From contig KN886507.1 in assembly GCA_000934455.1 (NCBI GenBank), positions 43,805 through 107,804 on the forward strand: 64,000 nucleotides of DNA, given 5' to 3'. The notes under the pieces are model-generated. The model saw only the letters and a program-made list of their open reading frames with translations, ran no database searches and had not been told where the DNA came from. The position numbers and the translations under genes are program-made. How positions within the stretch are numbered: the stretch's first letter is position 1; every line of letters starts with the position of its first letter. This document shows positions 34,301 through 43,675 of this stretch, in pieces. The stretch is from Apostichopus parvimensis. Taxonomy: Eukaryota > Echinodermata > Holothuroidea > Aspidochirotida > Stichopodidae.

Positions 34301-35209
34301 TCAGAGATTTACACCTCTCAATTTCCGTGAATTTCTAACAGCGTTGTATCATTTGATCCGATGTTCGCATGTTTTTCATTACCTATAGATATCCAACCTG
34401 TAGGGGGACAAAACTAATATACTAACACACTGTAGCATATGCAAACTGGAGCCTATACCGCAATTTTTGCAAAGTTCTGTGATTTTTTTTCCCCCAGGCT
34501 CATCCCTGTTTTTAGTTTACTTGTTAATTCTTTTGAATTCTTGTACTGCCTCAGAGGAACTGATCTAATGATCTTCCTGTGCTAGACTCTTTCCCAGGGC
34601 TGATAACCTGATGTTTACAGCTTACATACAGCAGGCTGGTGTAGAACAGTTTAACTTAAAGGCTTTGAAGACTCGCCCCAAACCGCGTGCGGCCACAAAA
34701 TGCAGACAGTACTGAAACGTGATACCTTGTTATCTTTAGCTAGACATGAGATGTCCATCGCTGTATCGTTTGTTTACTGTGCTGTGGGTATTGACCGCAG
34801 CTGTATGCACTGACTGTACACTAGTGTCTAATTACTGACAGTAGCAAGCTGTGTGAGTATTTTCTGGGATCGATGGTAGTGTTTAACACTTGTGTTACAC
34901 CTCATTCGAAACTAGGTCAAATTACAGGCAATTGACGTTTCTTTTTGCGCAAGTCTTCACACCCTTTAAGCTTACGGTCATGCACTATTACAAGGCACTT
35001 TGATGTGAAATCTGTAGTACATATTTTATATTTTTCATTCTTACAGATTGAATGACATCAGCTCAAAACTTCCCCTGCCAAGGATTCTAGAAGAAGGAGG
35101 TTTATTTCGACCCCCTAAAGCTATCGCGGAGGTTCCCACGCAGATTACTTTCATGTCGCAAGATTATGAAGACGAGGATATCACCAATATCGATCTCTCT
35201 CCCACGTAG
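22132..35209 (+). CDS. NR1-subfamily nuclear receptor (Rev-erb/E75/E78-like), 8 coding exons
   Basis: A ligand-regulated or orphan transcription factor acting in the nucleus. The eight exons join in phase to 1590 nt (529 residues plus stop). Residues 1-90 are a Thr/Ser/acid-rich A/B region. Residues 91-156 hold two C4 zinc fingers with P-box CEGCKG, then [15 protein letters not shown] and [13 protein letters not shown], typical of the Rev-erb/E75/E78 branch. The hinge starts [10 protein letters not shown]. The ligand-binding domain (about 235-456) has the signature [12 protein letters not shown] and an AF-2 core LLIEL (451-455). A 70-residue acidic C-terminal extension follows. Rev-erb and E75 bind heme through a histidine after helix 10 or 11; here the aligned residue appears to be Asn432. 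The start ATG (22132) follows an acceptor, so a 5' UTR exon is implied, and an upstream coding start is possible. Exact NR1 group is uncertain. Confidence 0.93.
22369..22680 (+). mobile_element. tRNA-derived SINE (family B), full-length-like
   Basis: The head reads like a tRNA: box A GTGGCCAATTGGCTAAAGCG and box B GGTTCGATTCC. Next come a body with 'cttgggcaagatgctttatctcacttgcctctc' (two linked parts) and a tail GTAAAGCG...GCGCTATATAAA. Body segments recur at 29985-30133 and, inverted, at 32757-33058. It is a SINE in receptor intron 1, not a functional tRNA gene. Confidence 0.8.
22681..23085. other. receptor intron 1, G-rich tract
   Basis: Contains a G-run tract at about 22853-22901 with several GGGG blocks. 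Nothing else is recognised. Confidence 0.5.
23086..23397. mobile_element. hAT-like MITE (family A)
   Basis: Perfect 13-bp terminal inverted repeats, CAGGGATGTGCTC and GAGCACATCCCTG, bound 312 bp without transposase coding. Internal GTGCCGGGCGG words repeat. A diverged copy lies at 6305-6649. CAGGG-type ends are common in hAT elements. No exact 8-bp target duplication is evident. Confidence 0.78.
23545..23835. repeat. ACATT microsatellite and TACAGTA/TACTGTA cluster
   Basis: Starts with ACATT repeats (about 23551-23590), then a dense run of GTACAGTA, TACTGTAATG and related words, many forming local inverted repeats such as AAAGTACTTTATAAAGTACT-like arms. Low-complexity intron sequence. Confidence 0.8.
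23836..24872. other. receptor intron 1, 3' part
   Basis: Contains a C-rich tract (about 23900-23920) and a G-rich tract (about 24742-24778). No gene or complete repeat seen. Confidence 0.45.
24873..25021 (+). CDS. receptor exon 2 (end of A/B, first zinc finger)
   Basis: Acceptor TTTTGCAG; the donor GTAATT at 25022 is moderate. It encodes residues 63-112, with the first zinc finger C91-x2-C94 ... C108-x2-C111 and ending CEGCK of the P-box. It enters in phase 1 and leaves in phase 0. The last 40 bases and the donor are the founder of a tandem array in the following intron. Confidence 0.95.
24982..25338 (+). repeat. 60-bp tandem array duplicating exon 2 end and 5' splice site
   Basis: The exon segment encoding [14 protein letters not shown] plus the first 20 intron bases is repeated head to tail about five more times, with a unit near 60 bp. 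Later copies read as [13 protein letters not shown]-like peptides, but the frame is shifted from the exon by a deletion in the first intronic copy. Copy donors are variously GTGGTT, GTGATT or lost (TTGATT, AGGATT). Reading through the real donor meets a stop within 24 codons. Confidence 0.93.
25339..26981. other. receptor intron 2, remainder
   Basis: No supported gene. A minus-strand open stretch at about 26015-26218 looks faintly protein-like but has no recognised motif. Confidence 0.45.
26982..27123 (+). CDS. receptor exon 3 (second zinc finger)
   Basis: A pyrimidine-rich acceptor precedes it and the donor is GTGAGT. It encodes residues 113-159: [15 protein letters not shown], then [19 protein letters not shown] and VVGMSKE. 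The four zinc-ligand cysteines of the second finger are present. The intron between CEGCK and GFF is a position seen in many NR genes. Phase 0 in, phase 1 out. Confidence 0.97.
27124..28042. other. receptor intron 3, nothing recognised
   Basis: AT-rich intron of 919 bases. No repeat family or RNA is recognised. Confidence 0.5.
28043..28266 (+). CDS. receptor exon 4 (C-terminal extension of DBD and hinge)
   Basis: Encodes about 75 residues from [15 protein letters not shown] to KRDEMM. The basic stretch after the second finger matches the T/A-box position where Rev-erb and E78 contact DNA 5' of the half-site. A charged helical segment rich in Glu/Arg follows. Acceptor AACTAG, donor GTAAGA. 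It leaves in phase 0. Confidence 0.93.
28306..28573. mobile_element. short TIR element
   Basis: Ends CAGGCGCATAGC and GGCTACACGCCTG are imperfect inverted repeats, with G/C-run arms just inside (GGGAGGGGCG; GCGCCCCACC). An internal poly-A run lies at about 28494-28510. A non-autonomous DNA element of about 268 bp within intron 4. Confidence 0.62.
28574..29182. other. receptor intron 4, remainder
   Basis: A direct repeat 'aagtagtttgatcggtggaaatgaat' (in two diverged halves) lies at about 28731-28782. Nothing else is recognised. Confidence 0.45.
29183..29365 (+). CDS. receptor exon 5 (start of ligand-binding domain)
   Basis: 61 codons, QSYQETNIF to VSFRQ, phase 0-0. It contains helix-3 sequence [11 protein letters not shown], the first half of the NR ligand-domain signature continued in exon 6. 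Acceptor ATTACAG, donor GTGAGT. Confidence 0.95.
29366..29984. other. receptor intron 5, LINE-like tail
   Basis: The stretch at about 29715-29910 ends in GGGGTTTA followed by ATCTT repeats, the form of a CR1/L2-type LINE 3' end. No coding part is seen, so this is tentative. Confidence 0.4.
29985..30133 (+). mobile_element. SINE family B body fragment
   Basis: Shares 'tggctgcaaccta', 'tgtttgaat', 'gtgggtgtgac' and 'gatgaccaggg' in order with the inverted copy at 32757-33058, whose tail also matches the SINE at 22369-22680. The tRNA head and tail are missing here. Confidence 0.62.
30134..30447. other. receptor intron 5, nothing recognised
   Basis: A C-rich tract lies at about 30400-30428. No gene or repeat is recognised. 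Confidence 0.4.
30448..30606. mobile_element. hAT-like MITE (family C), short copy
   Basis: Begins CAGGCATGAGCTTTTTCCGC and ends GAGGCTCATTCCTG, an imperfect inverted repeat. It shares the long internal block around 'ctaacacactgtagcatat' and 'actggagcctataccgcaa' with 34252-34508, so the two are one family. This copy has an internal deletion of about 100 bp. Confidence 0.72.
30680..30929 (+). CDS. receptor exon 6 (LBD helices 4-8 region)
   Basis: Encodes [18 protein letters not shown] through [12 protein letters not shown], residues 296-378. DQITLLKSG is the core of the NR ligand-domain signature. The following Ile-rich helix and [16 protein letters not shown] align with the Rev-erb/E75 LBD pattern. 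Acceptor CCCTTTCAG, donor GTATGT, exit phase 1. Confidence 0.97.
30930..31459. other. receptor intron 6, 5' part
   Basis: Low-complexity TTTA and T/C-rich sequence, with a short repeated 'aaaatagataaccttaaca' (about 31099-31119 and 31139-31158). No gene seen. Confidence 0.45.
31460..31536 (+). mobile_element. SINE/LINE 3' tail with ATT microsatellite
   Basis: GTAAAGTGCTTTGAAACGCT ... AAGCGCTATATAAATG followed by ATT repeats. This is the same tail motif as the SINE at 22369-22680, so it is probably a 5'-truncated copy or a LINE tail of the family that mobilises it. Confidence 0.55.
31676..32384 (+). mobile_element. Penelope-like element 3' fragment with 19-bp flanking repeat
   Basis: GCAGTTTGCTAACAGTTTT occurs at 31676-31694 and again at 32366-32384, bracketing about 670 bases like a target-site duplication. 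Near the right end (about 32280-32320) lies TTGAAGA, then a perfect 5-bp stem GATCC/GGATC with loop TGCTA, then CGAAA. Penelope-like retroelements are known to carry minimal hammerhead ribozymes in their terminal repeats with such a layout. The canonical first core base C is T here, so activity is doubtful. No reverse transcriptase remains. Family assignment is inference. Confidence 0.55.
32453..32744 (+). CDS. receptor exon 7 (LBD helices 9-12 with AF-2)
   Basis: Begins [10 protein letters not shown], strongly reminiscent of Rev-erb/E75 DRSG/DRPG at the start of helix 9. It continues to [19 protein letters not shown] and then PSLLIELND, an AF-2 helix with the coactivator-binding LLxEL core and its glutamate. 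Human Rev-erbs lack the AF-2 helix, so this receptor may still activate. Acceptor TTTTTAG, donor GTAATA, exit phase 2. Confidence 0.95.
32757..33058 (-). mobile_element. SINE family B copy, inverted
   Basis: The plus strand shows the tail first (TTCTTATATAGCGC), then 'cctggtcattggtaacttgtc', and later 'gagaggcaatggagataaag' with 'cttgcccaag'. These are the reverse complements of the tail, body and post-head block of the SINE at 22369-22680. The tRNA-like head is missing or too diverged to see. Confidence 0.7.
33059..33334. other. receptor intron 7, nothing recognised
   Basis: No repeat family or coding sequence is recognised in this part. Confidence 0.4.
33335..33611 (+). mobile_element. tRNA-derived SINE, plus orientation
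   Basis: Box B-like GGTTCGATACCCGG at about 33390. The body runs through GTGGGTTTTTCATCC, TTTTCCCATCTGAAATG, TTGAGTTAAAATGTTGAA and GTCGCTTAAGCGTCGTGAAA. It matches, inverted, the copy at 1851-2092 along nearly its whole length. Confidence 0.75.
33612..34251. other. receptor intron 7, middle
   Basis: No gene seen. A stretch near 33985-34090 resembles one unit of the degenerate tandem repeat at 21041-21395. Confidence 0.4.
34252..34508. mobile_element. hAT-like MITE (family C), longer copy
   Basis: Ends CAGGCATGAGC and GGCTCATCCCTG. It shares the block 'ctaacacactgtagcatat' to 'gcaatttttgcaaagtt' with 30448-30606 in the same orientation. It has no coding capacity. Confidence 0.75.
34656..34969 (-). 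mobile_element. TTAA-flanked MITE, copy 2
   Basis: TTAAAGGCTTTGAAGACTCG at the left, and GCGCAAGTCTTCACACCCTTTAA at the right read in two parts. It is inverted relative to 15008-15376 and has an internal deletion near the left arm. TTAA at both borders. Confidence 0.82.
35047..35209 (+). CDS. receptor exon 8 (C-terminal F domain and stop)
   Basis: Entered from phase 2 after a CTTACAG acceptor. It encodes [18 protein letters not shown] to an acidic end ([15 protein letters not shown]) and stops at TAG 35207-35209. This region lies beyond AF-2 and has no conserved domain I recognise. Confidence 0.9.
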
Positions 35210-36016
35210 CACCGGGGGGACAGTTAGGATTGAGAAACCGAGATGCCTTAAAAACTTTGGTGCAATGAGTTTTTGCATACACATCCTGCATTAAGGGGTA
35301 GACCTCACTGACGATATTGCCGATGGTGGGATTCACAGCTGATCTATGAATATGCAATGGAATGTTAATTATGGTAATGAGACGTGTCGATCGGTTTTAA
35401 AATACGAGGCCTAGTTTTTTGTTCGTTAGAGGTGTCCACAGACCGTGTTCCCATTAATTGTGGTAACCAGTTGTCATCGCTCTTTTCGCCGTGGGTGATG
35501 GTCCTCAAGAACCGAAGTTTGGAATATTTATACTGCAATGGTCAGTTGTCTTACTGCCAGCCAGAAAATCTGCCATAAATTACAAACTGGCTGCTCTCTG
35601 ATAAATTGTGACAGTTGAAGCAGCTGAAACGTCTAAGCGTTGCACTCATACGCAGGTGATGAGAACAGAGTGTGGTCCCTTCACCCTTCTCAATCTATTA
35701 AAACTTTCTGCGTGAACGTTGTCAAGTTCCACCATTTTGACATCTATATTTTTTGGGGAACATTGTGATCCATGGATTTGAACAAATGGAATCTTTCATT
35801 TTGTGGAGAATGTACAAATTATTTTTTTTATAATCCATTCATGTGAGCTGCAATTTTTTTACATAATGTTTTGGCACAAATAATAACCAGAGAGAATTAC
35901 CCTTGGAGCATGTGAACCTCGATGCTCTTAGTGAAGGATTTGGATATAGCAAACGTTGAGGGAAGTGGAGGAGAGATTGAGTTTGGGAGGAGATGAAGAC
36001 TGATGCCTGTAATAAA
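35210..36016 (+). other. probable 3' UTR of the receptor gene
   Basis: Non-coding sequence after the stop. The first AATAAA I find downstream is at 36011-36016, a candidate polyadenylation signal. No GT-rich downstream element is obvious, so the true end is uncertain. Confidence 0.35.
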
Positions 36017-36162
36017 ATCTCGGATAGAGGAAAGTCGAGGAGAGATTTTGAGAGCAGGAGCAGATCACCCCAGATGCTTTTAGTTCAAGTCTTGGATACA
36101 GCTCACACATTTAGGGAAGTGGAGGAAAGATAGATCGCAGGTAGAGATACAGTTTGAATGCT

Positions 36163-36525
36163 TTAAAGGCATTGAAGGCTCGCCCCAAACCGCCTGCCGC
36201 GCTCTGAAAAAGTTAACTTTCTGTTGCTTGCAAATGACTTTTCTTCTTGTCGGTACAAAATGCAGACAGTAATGAAACGAGAAACCTGGTTATCTTTTAT
36301 CTAGACCTGAGATGTCCACGCTGCTATGTACACTGTGTTGTGGGTATTGACCGTAGCTGTATGTGTCGACTGTACACTAGTGTCTAATTACCGACGGTAG
36401 CAAGCTGTGTGTGTATTTTCTGGGATCGATGGTGGTGTCTAACACTTCTGTTACACCTCATTCGAAACAAGGTCAGATTACAGGCATGAGAAGTTTCTTT
36501 GTGCGCGAGTCTTCACACCCTTTAA
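36163..36525 (-). mobile_element. TTAA-flanked MITE, copy 3
   Basis: Left TTAAAGGCATTGAAGGCTCG, right arm ...GAGTCTTCACACCCTTTAA, with TTAA borders at 36163-36166 and 36522-36525. Nearly full length and inverted relative to 15008-15376, with which it shares both arms and the 'aaaagttaactttc' segment. Confidence 0.85.
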
Positions 36526-39500
36526 GTAAAGAACTTGGATACAGCTAGCGAGGGATGGAGAAAAGCGAGAAACAGGACATTGATAATGAGAGGAGATAAA
36601 GATTGGATGCTTGTAGTTAGGGCTTGGTTGCCAAAAAGGAATTTCAGAAGAGATATTGCAGAACCAGAATGCTTCTTGGTGTGGAGGAGTGGGTTGCAGT
36701 CTTCACATGTTGCTGTGGGATCCATGTTATAGGGTCATGGATCATTGAATTGGTAGAGTCTGTAGCCAGTTTATACTTGTAGGAAATGGAATCTTTCATA
36801 TAGCTGCTTTCATGGAAGAATTATGTAATCAAGAGTTGATGTCGATGTGGAATATGCAACATTTTTGCAGCTAGAGTGATACAGTCTTCATAAATGAAAC
36901 GTGATCGTTATTACAAACTTTTACTCTACTTCAGACAAACCCATGGTCTCAACAGAAAACCGATTGTTACCAAAGGGAATAAAACACATTAAGGAAAGAG
37001 TAGTCGCTTTGAGTCCAGGAGAATCTTTTCTAAAGATTAGCAATTTCAATTAAAAGCAAAGAAAATAGTTTTCTATAGAGAAAGATCTTTCAAGAAACAA
37101 AGGTTCAGTGGTTTAATTTTTCTAAAAATGTTACCCCAAAAAAAAATTTTGATTAAAGAAAAATGGATTATTTGCTGTAGGGAAGATATGTATTTGCTCA
37201 AGGTTGTCTGAATCATCCTAATATGCTCAAAAAGACATTATTCTGGCCCGCAGGGTCTATTCATACCTTTTAATCGGCCTTAAAAAAGTTTGCTCAGTCG
37301 TGATACAATGTACTATCCCTCGTGGATATGGTATTTACGCAGAAAGCTGATGGAAACGAAACCAAGCATTTCATGTTATTTTGGATGTTTGTCTTATGCT
37401 TAAGTTTTGGCAAAAAACAAAGTATGAAATTCTACTGCTGTGCCCAGCAGGTCCACAAGTAATATCTAAATGTTGTTTTTGTTTGGTTTCTGTAACATGG
37501 TGGGAGGGGTTGGGGATGGAGGGTAATGAAGGGAGAAAAGAGTCACTTAGAAGAAAGAGTATTCCCTTCCTTGTCACTTGTTTATAATTTAGCACCTCCA
37601 TTTTCTGAACAAATCACTTTTTAGATGCTGCTGGCATTCTGTACTTTAGTGTGCTTATCTTAACAGTCAGAACAAAATCCAGACATTACGGGCTTTAGCT
37701 ATGCTTCACTGTTCTGGTTTACTTAACTGGCATTAAACAATAAAGAGAAAGATTAAAAACTAAGCTGCATGGGGGAGGGGGAAGCATCAACCCCCCCTCC
37801 CCCTCCCATGCAATCCAGTTTTGCACCAACATATTTTGTACAGTGTTACCACTGCCACCTTGGCTTGCGAAAAGATGAAAATGAGCCGTACTTATATTTT
37901 CATGAAATGTATTTGAACAAAGCAAACTGTCAGATTGCTTCGCATAGCAAACACGAGGTGACATGGGGTCAAGTTAGTCTTACAGTAAGTTTCCAGTCGT
38001 TTTGTATAAATCATACAAGTTTAGGTAATAGCTACAGTGGGTGTTTGAATATAATAATATCGCATACAGTTTGTTTCCAGAAATGAAATGGTGTTCGTAG
38101 TGATCACCTCCAACAAAGGTCGTAAAAGCTTATATCTGGTAGCACTCGGGACCTTATTATCTTGAGGTCTCTAGTTTTGCGTCCGATTCCGGCCGATGAT
38201 TTCTTTACACTTTCAAACGTCAATTAATTCTGTATGATATTTTTTTGGGCCAGCCCCACCTTGAAAATTCTCCACTGCCTCTTTAAGAGTTCCCTCAGGG
38301 TCTGTTATCGTCAATCTCTTAAATTGTTTTTTGATCATTAGAAGTGGATTCTATTGTAACCACTGACATTTCACGAAGCAGAATTTTTAATTTGTCTTTT
38401 TTTCTTTTCGTTGATTCAGATATAACATTGTTTTCATTCTCAGGGTATTTTTCCGATCAGTTCTTAAATCATTTTACGTCATTTTGTTAACGAAGAGACA
38501 ACATATTTTTCTTTCATCTTTCATATCACATCTCTTTCTGCGCATTTGTAAACTTGCGCAGTGCGGGTGAAAAATTGCAGCAAAAAGAAAAAGGATAAAA
38601 AAATAAACCCTGTTATATTCTGGATGAGAAACCTTAGAACTTTGAAGTACAATGAGTTATATGACCTATCAAGAGTTTTTTTACCTGCCGTGTCCTATTT
38701 GTGAAAGCCAAATATTTTCTTTTGTAATTACGCCAAACTGGAATGTGTCTTTTGGACGTATTGTGCGATATACTTACAAGAGTAATGGAGCCAGTTTTTA
38801 TAAAAAATCAATCCCTCGTCCCTTTACTGTAAACGATACCTCACTGTCATATTCAGCTTAAACAATGCATTCTAGATTCTGTCCTTTTAAGTCAAACTTC
38901 TGTCTTGTGAATTTTACCAAAGAGTATTATTATAGATATTTTACTTTTTATCGTTCCTTATTTCAGCTCCCCCCAAAAAAAGGGGCAAAAAAAGAGAGAA
39001 AACAAAAAAAAATCAGAAAAATTTGCAGAAAGTTGTATTTTTCACTCTGTAAAACAACAGTAATCAAAGTTCAGTTAGGTCTGTAAATTATTAAGCAAAG
39101 TGTCCCTTCCACTCCACTTAGACCGATCGGAAGACTTTTGTCGACTGGTACCTTGACCGTACTTGTAAGGATTCTGCAACGTTAGCCGATCATTATCGTA
39201 AATTTGTTGCCGTAGTAACTATATCAAAGACGTCAGACGCATGTTACGGGTAAATTTTTTTTTCTTGACATGAATTTCAATGATACAATGCAACAGATAT
39301 ATATTCCTTGAACATGATGGTAGATATATACAAAATTTGTAAACCTAAAATGCAGCGAGCGATACGTGCTTAACGTTTAAAATTATGTAAAAGAAAATCT
39401 CAGTCTCGTTGCTGTTTGGAACTTTTGACTGCCTTAAAGTGACGATGCTGTTAGATTTTACTACTCTTAATATGTTTTCTGAAGCTGTTAAATCTGATTT

Positions 39501-39712
39501 TGAAAATGTAGATGCAGTGTTATTTAAATGCTGTGGATGAAATGTGAATATACGACGATTGCCTTCGTTCTTATGAATATTCAGTAACTGAGGTGAATGT
39601 CCACCGAAATTAACCACACCCTCTCAATGTCCATATGTAGCAAATGTTCATTGTAAAGGATATGTGCATAGGAGAAAGCGTGGTGTAATGTCAACGGAAA
39701 TGCACTTACTAC
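36526..39712. other. intergenic, nothing firm
   Basis: No supported gene. A G/C-rich pair at about 37770-37806 (GGGGGAGGGGG then CCCCCCTCCCCCTCCC) forms a short imperfect palindrome. Confidence 0.45.
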
Positions 39713-39842
39713 CGGATATATCCATACAATTGTATGGATATATCCATACAATTAATAGGATATATCCATGCAATTGTATGGATATATCCATACAATTGTA
39801 TGGATATATTCATACAATTGTATCGATATATCCATACAATTA
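39713..39842. repeat. AT-rich palindromic minisatellite, 22-bp unit
   Basis: About six copies of GGATATATCCATACAATTGT plus AT. Both GGATATATCC and ATACAATTGTAT are self-complementary, so the array is palindromic at several registers and could extrude hairpins or cruciforms. Confidence 0.93.
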
Positions 39843-42800
39843 AGCTTAACTGATGTGGTAATGAGGTTGAATATCACACCTTTTACATTTATCTGGTCAT
39901 GGATATGTATCCTACTGTACAATGGACATTTCCTGAAATTTACACCTCTTTTAAGTGTGATAATATACTCAAGGGGCTGTGTACGGCTATGAACATTCGG
40001 TTTCCTTCGGATAAATCATCTCATTATCACAGGATAAATTTTAAGGTAATATGTTTTATGGAAAGTGCATATCCATGAACAGAGAGAACACTTTCTACGT
40101 ATAAATCGTTCACAAACCAGACCATTTTCCAAAGGACATATCATAGGGTGGGGGTTTTCCTATATTTCTATTCATGAATATACAGTACCTGGAATGAATA
40201 TGCATTTAATGCTACACCCAATTATCCCTATTGGCGTGCACAAACATCCGTAGAAAATGGTCTTGATTGTCGACGATATTTGCAAGGGAAATACTTCTTT
40301 TGCATTCATGGAAATGCATTCTCTGATAGACATCATCTTAAATTTAATCCTAACTGTCATAAGCCACTGGATGCTGTGTAAAAGCTATGAATATTCACTT
40401 ATACCTTCATTTTTATCATGAATATGTAAAGTAGGCATGCATTCATTGTTTCTGTTCAAGGGGCATTTTGGCTAAGATCAAGATCATATATATATGTTAC
40501 AGTCTCGATGTAAGAGGATCAGGGATGAGGGAAATTTCAAGTTGTTTGGTTTTTGTGCCCAGGGCCAGGCATTATCTTGGGTGGACTTTTGTCAAAGGCA
40601 CAGTTTTCTGCTATGAAAGTTGTAATGTTTCCTTTAAAAAGTAAAAAAACAAGATGTTTCTATCAATGTGACACCAATTAACATCTACTTTGTTTGTGAA
40701 TGAATATGTGGTTCAGCATATTTCACACTTCTTTATGCATTTTGGGGGCTTCTTTTTTTTTTGCAACTGTGTCATTCTAATACTTACTCTGAATGTTGGT
40801 ACATTGTCACAAGCATATTATTTTCAAGTTTATTCAAACCTCAATATTTTCTCTCTCTCCCAGCAATTTTCTACTCTATCGGGTATTAAATGTGCTTGTT
40901 TAAAAACAAATTTGGGAAAGTAAAAATAGAAAAGGGTCAACCTGTACTTCATTATTGCTTCAACAAAACTGGACTAGTCATGCTAATTCAGATACATTGG
41001 CAAGAGATTTTAATATCAAATAACCTAAAACAAACATATCAAAATGAATATCAAAAGTTGGTTTATGAGTTAGGCAAGGTTTTTTTTGCAGGGTTGTAAA
41101 AAAAAATGTGTTCATAAGGTTAGAGTATCCAGTCCACAGATTACTCTACATGGACAGTAAACAAGAATATTGTTTGTCACAATAAATCTTCTTCATCTTA
41201 AGCAAATATTGCTGCAACTTAAAATGAACTACGTAGGGTCCAAAAGGAACTGTCCATACTTTCATAAACTTGAACCCTTTAAAAAAATAAAACAAAAGTG
41301 ATTTTGCATAAATTTAAATGAGTTAACTTTTGAATTATTCATGATCGACTCAGGTATGGTGAATATTCATCGAAGTGAATATAAAAGGAGAGATGACGCT
41401 GCTTTACATGTCAGCACTAATCACTTACATGTAATCACTAATCCATAAAGGATTAAGAATATCTAGTGGACTCTTTCACATTTTGTTTACAAGTGGTATT
41501 TTTATTCATTTCTGCAAGTTTCTCTAAGTGACCCTGCTCAGGGATTGATTAACAGTAAGTAAGAGTAAGACATGACAACTTTGAGTAACTTCTAGTAGTA
41601 ATTCTAGTGAATATAAAAGCAATTACAACTTCTTTATTTTCAATATTTTGGTAATTTGGTATATTTTCCAGTATTTTATAACCTGACAAAACGAACCTAT
41701 TGGTGTTTTGTTAATATACTGTCTGACCCTTTGATTACATGAAACACGAACTGGAGACCCTTTTCTGGGCAAAGTTGTATTTTGTTACTTTATACCAAAT
41801 GGGTTGATTTGGAAATAACCTGTGTAAAAGATATAGCACGTTTGCTGTTTGAGAAACATTATTTGGTTTCAGGATTTTTAAGGACGACAGTTAGACGTTG
41901 AACTGGTTCAGTGCCTGATTTCTAAGTTAAAATGTTCAGATTTTTTTTTTTAGCTTTTTTTTTCTTTTTGGGTGGAAAGTGATCTAGGTATGTAAGTAAA
42001 AACTAATTTAAAAACAAGATGATAATGAATTGCCCAAAGACATGTATTAAAGCCTGTTGATTAATTTAAAGCATTAACAGTAATTCAAATATTGAGCCGT
42101 AGTATTTAAGTTGCATGATCATTTGACTGTCGTAACACAAGCGGGGTAATTAAAGGTGTCAATTTAAAAATTCAGACGCCAGTACACGCTTAAAAGTGGC
42201 ACCCCGCAGTTGTGTAACCTTGTCATGTCTGAGACGACCTCCGACCTCAACATTGTGCCTCATTCACTTAACGACATGTTTCCCAATCATTCATTCATGT
42301 AGATCATGAATTGATGAGTTCTTTCATGACAGTCAGAAGAATTGAAAAAACATATAAAATTTGGCACATGTGACTTCTTTTAACGATTCTGTGTAGGTCA
42401 CTAGTTCATTGCTTGGTCTGATGCATGCGGTGAGGAAGTTATTTTTTCCTTTTTTTTCCATTTTAACAATATTTGTAAATATTATTAATGTAAAGTTGAA
42501 TATAAAAAGTCTATATATTTTATCCTTCCAAGGTGCTTTAAAGAGAGAGAGAGAGATGGGTTTTTGGAAAAACCGGTTCTTACTTTCAAACACAGCCAAA
42601 CAATGCAACACTATTGATAGTAAAAAACTATTTTAAATTTTTCATGTTTACAATGGCTTTAAAAGCAATCAATGGCTTTAAAAGCAAAATAAAATTATAT
42701 AGAGATTTCTGTGGCATTATGTCGTCATTAGAATTTTAGTTTTTGTTATGAACGATATCTGTCATTGAAACTTGGCAGTTGTAACAACCATATTTTTTGT

Positions 42801-42867
42801 ATTTTTAATTCTTTTTTTGGGGACCGGGGGTGGGGGGAGCAGGGGGGAGGGGATGGTAAGTTTTGAT
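39843..42867. other. intergenic, nothing recognised
   Basis: Many 'atgaatat' words around 40170-41380 but no clear unit. A G-rich tract (42821-42857) abuts the N gap and may explain the assembly break. Confidence 0.45.
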
Positions 42868-43675
42868 NNNNNNNNNNNNNNNNNNNNNNNNNNNNNNNNN
42901 NNNNNNNNNNNNNNNNNNNNNNNNNNNNNNNNNNNNNNNNNNNNNNNNNNNNNNNNNNNNNNNNNNNNNNNNNNNNNNNNNNNNNNNNNNNNNNNNNNNN
43001 NNNNNNNNNNNNNNNNNNNNNNNNNNNNNNNNNNNNNNNNNNNNNNNNNNNNNNNNNNNNNNNNNNNNNNNNNNNNNNNNNNNNNNNNNNNNNNNNNNNN
43101 NNNNNNNNNNNNNNNNNNNNNNNNNNNNNNNNNNNNNNNNNNNNNNNNNNNNNNNNNNNNNNNNNNNNNNNNNNNNNNNNNNNNNNNNNNNNNNNNNNNN
43201 NNNNNNNNNNNNNNNNNNNNNNNNNNNNNNNNNNNNNNNNNNNNNNNNNNNNNNNNNNNNNNNNNNNNNNNNNNNNNNNNNNNNNNNNNNNNNNNNNNNN
43301 NNNNNNNNNNNNNNNNNNNNNNNNNNNNNNNNNNNNNNNNNNNNNNNNNNNNNNNNNNNNNNNNNNNNNNNNNNNNNNNNNNNNNNNNNNNNNNNNNNNN
43401 NNNNNNNNNNNNNNNNNNNNNNNNNNNNNNNNNNNNNNNNNNNNNNNNNNNNNNNNNNNNNNNNNNNNNNNNNNNNNNNNNNNNNNNNNNNNNNNNNNNN
43501 NNNNNNNNNNNNNNNNNNNNNNNNNNNNNNNNNNNNNNNNNNNNNNNNNNNNNNNNNNNNNNNNNNNNNNNNNNNNNNNNNNNNNNNNNNNNNNNNNNNN
43601 NNNNNNNNNNNNNNNNNNNNNNNNNNNNNNNNNNNNNNNNNNNNNNNNNNNNNNNNNNNNNNNNNNNNNNNNNNN
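42868..43675. other. assembly gap (N run)
   Basis: 808 bases of N flanked on the left by a poly-G-rich tract. No content can be inferred. Confidence 0.99.
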
